DNA from: Paracerasibacillus soli
GTDB taxonomy: Bacteria > Bacillota > Bacilli > Bacillales > Amphibacillaceae
Direction: 5' to 3' (one strand)
Length of the DNA: 64,000 nucleotides
NCBI RefSeq assembly: GCF_034006335.1
Contig: NZ_JAWDIQ010000001.1
Made by a program: the position numbers and the translations under genes. Under the pieces are notes generated by a model. The model made no database searches. It saw only the letters and a program-made list of their open reading frames with translations, and was not told the origin of the DNA. Positions 59,326 through 64,000 of the stretch are shown here, piece after piece. Position 1 is the first letter of the stretch, and every line of letters starts with the position of its first letter.

Positions 59326-59506
59326 ATGAAAAAGAGGTACAATCATGCTAATAACAGTAGCAATCATTACTTTTGGTGTTTTTACATATTATTCGTCTCC
59401 TACTGAGGCTAATAAAGAAACCGACAAAACCGAAAGCATTGTAACGGATAAAAATGGAGAAATAGTAGAACCACTTAACGAAGATGATGGTAACCTTGGA
59501 CATTAA
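59326..59506 (+). CDS. Small signal-anchored hypothetical protein, start disputed or frameshifted
   Basis: AGGGAGGTG precedes ATG 59326 (MKKRYN), but that frame closes early. An ATG at 59345, itself 6 bases behind GAGGT, opens MLITVAIITFGVFTYYSSPT followed by acidic KETDKTESIVTDKNGEIVEP and ends at 59506. A one-base insertion or two-base deletion at about 59341 would join both. ~55-60 residues: a short membrane anchor with an extracellular tail. Family not recognised. Confidence 0.5.
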
Positions 59507-59591
59507 TAATTAGTATTAATGGGATAATAAAGCACAAATAAACTTAAATTAGGTTGTTCAAGAATAGGGCGCGATTGTTGAATAAGAGTGC

Positions 59592-59623
59592 AAAAGATAC
59601 GAGATCATTCTCGTGTCTTTTTT
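59592..59623 (+). terminator. Terminator after the plasmid-derived segment
   Basis: AGATACGAGA TCAT TCTCGTGTCT with TTTTTT: strong hairpin of 10 pairs. Confidence 0.85.
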
Positions 59624-59720
59624 AAACGAGCCACGAGCGCAAATCCCCTTTTGCTGAGTCTCCCATTTAGTGCCCAAAATGTAGTATAGGTTACCATCAT
59701 TTGATGAAAGAGGTGAAAAG

Positions 59721-60272
59721 ATGAAAGAAAAGGCAAAGGCATTTGCAGAAAAGGCTCATCAAGGTCAGTATAGAAAGATAACGAAAACACCATACATCAC
59801 GCATCCAATTCGAGTCGGAGAAATTTTAGAGGAGGCCGGTTGTTCGGATGAGTTAATTAGTGCTGGATATTTACATGACGTGGTAGAGGATACACAGTAT
59901 GAGATAGAAAATATTGAAGAACTATTTGGTACGAAAATAGCAGAGTTTGTTGCATCACATACGGAAGATAAGTCGAAAACATGGAAAGAACGTAAACAGC
60001 ATACAATTAATATATTGCGAGATGCAGATAAAGAAGTGAAATATTTAATTGTTGCAGATCGTCTTGATAATATCATGGAGTTTGAAAAAGATTTGCATGA
60101 ATTGGGTCCAAAAGTGTGGGGGTATTTTAACGCAGGTTACGAAGATCAAAAATGGTATAATGAATCAATGATTAAAAACATGTCTGTTGGATTAAATAGA
60201 GATGATATTCCATCATTTTTTACAACTTTTGAACAGACGGTTTTACGGGTTTTTAGAAAAGAAAATCAGTAG
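59721..60272 (+). CDS. HD-domain phosphohydrolase
   Basis: ATG after GAGGTG. 183 residues. KAFAEKAHQGQYRKITKTPY, ITHPIRVGEILEEAG (H), GYLHDVVEDTQYEI (HD) and KYLIVADRLDNIMEFE (D) match the HD domain of RelA/SpoT-type hydrolases, without synthetase or regulatory domains. Could hydrolyse (p)ppGpp (small alarmone hydrolase-like) or another nucleotide. Single-gene unit with its own terminator. Frame intact. Confidence 0.82.
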   Translation: MKEKAKAFAEKAHQGQYRKITKTPYITHPIRVGEILEEAGCSDELISAGYLHDVVEDTQYEIENIEELFGTKIAEFVASHTEDKSKTWKERKQHTINILRDADKEVKYLIVADRLDNIMEFEKDLHELGPKVWGYFNAGYEDQKWYNESMIKNMSVGLNRDDIPSFFTTFEQTVLRVFRKENQ

Positions 60273-60277
60273 AATAA

Positions 60278-60316
60278 GGCTTTATCCGACCTTGCGATAT
60301 GGGATAAAGCCGTCTT
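60278..60316. terminator. Terminator between HD gene and cstA
   Basis: GGCTTTATCC and GGGATAAAGCC arms, 13-base loop; lies between convergent genes. Confidence 0.75.
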
Positions 60317-60337
60317 GATTCAAATTTCCATTTAACT

Positions 60338-61963
60338 TTAAGAAGCTTTTACCGTTGTGTCCTTATCTTTTGTATTTGTAAAAGAATTCCACGCTTCAAT
60401 AATTAAAAATACACATAGGACGAGCAAGACAAAGGATGAACCTGCAAGGAAGTAATTCGGTTGTTCTCCTGTAAAGATATTTTCATATATTAATACACCT
60501 AATGCTGCTAGTGTAATAATGAACATAAAGATCATCGGTATAATGGTAAACCATGCTTTCACACCTTTTCTCACTAGCCAAATACTAACGGCTAATAGAG
60601 CGAGTGCACCTAGCATTTGGTTTGCTGATCCAAATAGTGGCCACACTTTATTCCATGTTCCAGAAACAGCAAGTGCACCAGCACCAATTACAATGACGAT
60701 GGTAGAAATATGTTGGTTAGAGAAAAACTTTGATCTTCCTTCTGCAAATTCTTGGACGCCATACTTCCCTAGCCGGGTTGCAGAATCTAGTGTTGTCATT
60801 AAAAAGGCTGAAGCTACGAGCGCAACGAATGTTGTACCAACTGCTTCAGGAATTCCAAATGAACTCATTAAGAAACCGATACCCGCCGAAAATGTTGGAA
60901 TAGGTCCGCCTAGTTCAGCTAGTCGAGCAGCAAAATCTGCTTGTGACAAATAAGCAACAGAGCCAATAGCGATAACGGCTAGAAATCCTTCAATGAGCAT
61001 CCCACCGTACGTAATAAATTTTCCGTTTTTTTCATTATCCAATTGCTTTGCAGTTGTACCAGATGAAACAAGTGAATGGAAGCCGGAAACTGCTCCACAA
61101 GCAATTGTGATGAATAAGATTGGGAATAGATAACCTAATGTATTGTTATGAAATCCAGTATATCCAGCCATTTTAATAACCGGGTTTGCGAAGAGAATAC
61201 CAATTGTTGCCCCAATCATCATTCCATAAAGTAAGAATGAGTTTAGATAGTCGCGTGGTTGTAATAAAATCCAAACAGGCAAAACGGATGCGACATACGA
61301 ATATCCTAATAAAATGACAACCCATGTTGTTCCACTTAATTCAAGCGGGAATAGATTTCCAACCCACACACAAGCAAACATCGCAATAACACCAAAAATA
61401 CTAGCAACGACAAAATTCATCCTAACTTGGTTGACGAGTATACCGAATAAAATGGCTAATCCAATAAATAACATCGAGGAGGTGGCGGCCTGGTACGCTA
61501 ACAAATGTATCACGAACTAAAATAACAAAAACACCAACAATCAGTATAAGCGTGGCAATCGAAAAGGATAAAAATAATGTTTGCCGCGATTCCCAATATA
61601 CTCTTTAATAATTGTTCCAATAGATTGTGCCTTATGCCGAATTGATGCTTGTAAAGAAGTGTAGTCATGAACACCACCAACAAAAATACTACCAAGCACA
61701 ATCCAGATGACAGCTGGAATCCACCCAAATACGGCAGCAGATACAGGGCCAACAATTGGTCCTCCACCAGCAATGGTTGCAAAATGATGCCCGAGCAAAA
61801 CTGGTTTCCTAGCGGCCACATAGTCGACACCATCAGCCATTTCAATAGCGGGTGTTTTGCGATTTGGGTCTACATCTAACTTTTTCTCCAAAAATTTACC
61901 ATACGTAAAATAAGCAATGATAAAGACGACACCAACTACAAGTAATAATGTTACTAAAGTCAT
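60338..61963 (-). CDS. cstA: CstA-family peptide/pyruvate transporter, frameshifted
   Basis: Minus strand, start ATG 61963 overlapping the previous stop. ~542 residues, many helices. Family motifs: HHFATIAGGGPIVGPVSAAV, GWIPAVIWIVLGSIFVGGVH and SAFLMTTLDSATRLGKYGVQ. Two breaks: TTT 61580-61582 (one A on the coding strand restores RGKTLFLSFSIATLILIVGV) and CC 61489-61490 (one G restores VPGAATSSMLFIGLAILFG). CstA proteins import peptides or pyruvate in carbon starvation. Translation is coupled to the unknown gene upstream. Confidence 0.88.
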
Positions 61964-62499
61964 TGTAAAACATTCCTCTCCAAAAAGAATTTTTCAATAC
62001 TTGAAACAAAGGGTCTACCTTTGGAATGCACAATGATGTTTTTATCATGAGGTTGAATGATAGCTAAATAAAATTCTGCCCAACCATGTAATCCAAACTT
62101 TAAAAACTTTATCTTTCGAAAACGGTTCACCTCCTTGACAACTTTAGGGTCAATCTCAGCATTTGTAATAATCATACCGATGACAATGGTAGACATATGT
62201 TCTTGATGTTCGATAGTGTAGTGGTGCATATGTTTTTCTATCTTTTCACGAAAGTTTTGAATATAAGCTTCAGTAATTTTATCTTTTGTAGTAGTAGCGA
62301 AAATAACTTGTCGGTTTTCTACACCATATACTTTTATTTTTTTAGTAATCATATATCGCTCATCTCTGCGATGGTAATGTGCGAGAAAGGCAAGTGGCAT
62401 ACCATCTAATTTCACATCACGGAAAACGTCAAACTGTAAAGTATATATATTGGCAAGGGCATGAACAAAATTTTTAATCTCTATCTCTTTGTCTTTCAT
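61960..62499 (-). CDS. Hypothetical protein coupled to cstA
   Basis: Minus strand, 179 residues, cytoplasmic. Segments: FVHALANIYTLQFDVFRDVK, HYHRRDERYMITKKIKVYGV, HYTIEHQEHMSTIVIGMIIT and FGLHGWAEFYLAIIQPHDKN. ATG 62499 after GGAGGAGAT. Its stop overlaps the cstA start by four bases, so the two are translationally coupled; a regulatory or accessory role for CstA is possible. Family not recognised. Frame intact. Confidence 0.65.
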   Translation of the reverse strand: MKDKEIEIKNFVHALANIYTLQFDVFRDVKLDGMPLAFLAHYHRRDERYMITKKIKVYGVENRQVIFATTTKDKITEAYIQNFREKIEKHMHHYTIEHQEHMSTIVIGMIITNAEIDPKVVKEVNRFRKIKFLKFGLHGWAEFYLAIIQPHDKNIIVHSKGRPFVSSIEKFFLERNVLQ

Positions 62500-62559
62500 A
62501 TCATATCTCCTCCATCGACAACCTCTTATATATTTCGTTTCGAATTAGCTAAAAAGGCA

Positions 62560-62844
62560 TTAAAATCGTTTTAATCCAAGTACCTGCAACGTTTTGAAAA
62601 ATCGTGTGATTCGCAAGAGAATATGATCATTTTTGAAATCCAAGCTTTTCTCAATATAAATGGCAATATCATGATATTTTATCAAATGGTAATCATCCTT
62701 ATTACTTGGTACAGACCATGTTGTACGCACTTCATCTGTTGGAACACAACAACCATTTAATACTAAACGTGAAATGGTAAGTACATTTCCCTTTGCTGTA
62801 ATCCGATCTTTTACGTTTTTATCCATTGAAACTTGAATAACCAT
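62560..62844 (-). CDS. Small CC-motif protein (possible CC/Se-motif family)
   Basis: Minus strand, ATG 62844 after GAGGGAG. 94 residues. A central LVLNGCCVPTDEVRTTWSVP has the vicinal cysteine pair seen in the CC/Se motif (seleno)protein family, where one cysteine is selenocysteine in some bacteria. Here both are TGT/TGC codons. Followed by HLIKYHDIAIYIEKSLDF. Cytoplasmic, probably redox or metal related; family assignment tentative. Confidence 0.55.
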   Translation of the reverse strand: MVIQVSMDKNVKDRITAKGNVLTISRLVLNGCCVPTDEVRTTWSVPSNKDDYHLIKYHDIAIYIEKSLDFKNDHILLRITRFFKTLQVLGLKRF

Positions 62845-63035
62845 CTTAATCTCCCTCACAATAATATATTATCTAATTATTCATTTTATAAAAACTATTA
62901 GTATAATAATACAATACTTCTAAATAAAAGTGAATATATTGAATAGTTAAACTCAGATATTTTATGATATGATGATATGCAAGGTACAAGAACATCATTT
63001 ATTCAAATTTAATCGAGGAGAAAGGGGAGATAGTA

Positions 63036-63987
63036 TTGAAGGTTGTCGTGTTAGGCGCAGGCGCGCTAGGGGTTTATTTTGGGGGTAGATTGATTGAAGC
63101 GGGTCATGATGTGACATTTTTAGTCCGGAGAAATCGAGCGGAACGCATACATAACAATGGTTTAGAGATTCACAGTACAAGGGGAAACTATGTCGTGGCG
63201 CAACCAAAAGTTGTGGTTGACGTGAGTGAGATAGATAGAGTGGACCTGGTATTTTTTTCTGTTAAAGGCTATCATTTGCAGGGGGCAATTCCAACATTAA
63301 TAGAATTGGCAAAAAAAGGAGCATATATTTTGCCAGTATTAAATGGTGTAGAGCATTTTTCAGTCATTGAAAAAGCTTTACGACCTTTCATTGAACAAGG
63401 AGTGACGAAAGAGCATCCAGTATTAGGTGGTTTGTCGTTTATTATTGCTACATTAGATGAGAAAGGCTATGTTCATCATACAAGTAAGCAGCACAAACTT
63501 GTTTATGGTGCCTTCCATCATTCGCAACAGGAATTTTGTAATAAATTGCAAACACTACTTACTAAGGTCAATATTGAAAGTGAAAATAGTGAGGATGTTT
63601 TACTTGCTTTGTGGGAAAAGTACATGTTTATTACTGCCTTTTCCAGTGTTACGACAGCGGCAAATCTACCAATTGGTATGATTCGGAGGTATGCTGAAAC
63701 AAAGCAGGTTGGAATAGATGTTTTACAAGAAATGCGACAACTCGGAAATAAATATAATGTGCCGTTAGATGAGAACACATGTTGAAAAGGCAATTGCTTT
63801 AATTGATGAGTTACCTGATGAAGGCACATCCTCGATGCACCAAGATAAACGTAAAGGATTACCATTAGAGTTGGATCATTTACAAGGTGCAGCATTGCGT
63901 TTAGCAGAAAAGGCTAATATTACATTACCTACAATTTCATTAGTTGTAAGATTAACGAAACCGTATGAGAAAGGTCTTCCCTTGTGA
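63036..63987 (+). CDS. panE: 2-dehydropantoate 2-reductase (ketopantoate reductase), frameshifted
   Basis: TTG start after GAAAGGGGAGA. KVVVLGAGALGVYFGGRLIE (NADPH fold), HDVTFLVRRNRAERI, VFFSVKGYHLQGA, ILPVLNGVEHFSVIEK (catalytic region K/N) and LWEKYMFITAFSSVTTAANL identify PanE. Adding one A at 63774-63775 joins DEKTHVEKAI to TSSMHQDKRKGLPLELDHLQ (conserved K and E) and the end at 63987. ~317 residues. Makes pantoate for coenzyme A. Confidence 0.92.
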
Positions 63988-63998
63988 AGGCTTTTTCT
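63967..63998 (+). terminator. Probable terminator at the end of panE
   Basis: GAAAGGTCTTC and GAAGGCTTTTTC pair with one or two mismatches, overlapping the panE stop and ending in T's at the window edge. Confidence 0.55.
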
Positions 63999-64000
63999 AT

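Noticed and set aside
1..64000. CRISPR arrays, tRNA or rRNA genes
   Set aside because: No regularly spaced repeats, tRNA-like cloverleaf sequences or rRNA segments were seen in the window.

Overview
The window is chromosomal DNA of a low-GC, endospore-forming Bacillales bacterium, probably Bacillaceae; I cannot name the genus. The spore genes sspO (26866), sspL (51710), a csgA-like gene (51868) and a CotF-type coat gene (46210, minus) support this. So do the AGGAGG ribosome sites, frequent TTG/GTG starts, a preQ1-I riboswitch in front of queT and puc-type xanthine dehydrogenase genes.

Layout. 1-8302: cobamide salvage operon (BtuD-CbiZ fusion, CbiB, threonine-phosphate decarboxylase, CobU, a CobQ lacking the glutaminase domain, CobS, CobC, a short CobU-like protein, PduO, and CblT/CblS for alpha-ribazole). 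8411-10479: two DUF420/CtaM paralogues around two small minus-strand genes. 10574-11777: an ISL3-type element with 8-bp direct repeats, a core-deleted transposase and a nested MITE-like repeat. 11829-13652: S9 peptidase. 14075-16594: a ZorA/ZorB-like pair (MotA/ExbB channel with long coiled-coil tail, plus MotB/OmpA partner) with no visible Zorya effector. 16780-22063: xanthine dehydrogenase cluster. 22136-28338: Q-rich protein, pncB, an epimerase-like gene, a dioxygenase, sspO, a BtuF-like receptor and a small remnant. 28648-33073: sbcDC. 33432-36577: rtcB, a HEPN-like/CBS protein, a HAD phosphatase. 36831-43907: MFS exporter, serA with an aminotransferase, nucleoside hydrolase, PutP symporter. 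44542-51572: sppA, RDD protein, coat protein, aldo/keto reductase, acyl-CoA ligase, S51 peptidase, LRR-TraB lipoprotein. 51710-57734: spore genes, DUF3139, second MFS exporter, queT, tsuAB, SDR. 58016-59506: remnant of a pUB110-like rolling-circle plasmid whose rep frame holds two in-frame TAG codons, followed by two small genes. 59721-63987: HD protein, cstA with an unknown partner, a CC-motif protein, panE.

Sequence quality dominates interpretation. At least 30 genes or reading frames are broken by frameshifts, and almost all breaks are repaired by adding one base to a homopolymer run. Essential or conserved genes are hit alongside accessory ones (pncB, serA's partner, sbcD, sbcC, sppA, panE). 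I therefore read most broken genes as intact genes with sequencing deletions and give the reconstructed full span for each. The rep remnant, the internally deleted transposase and the small remnant at 27991 are the likelier genuine pseudogenes.
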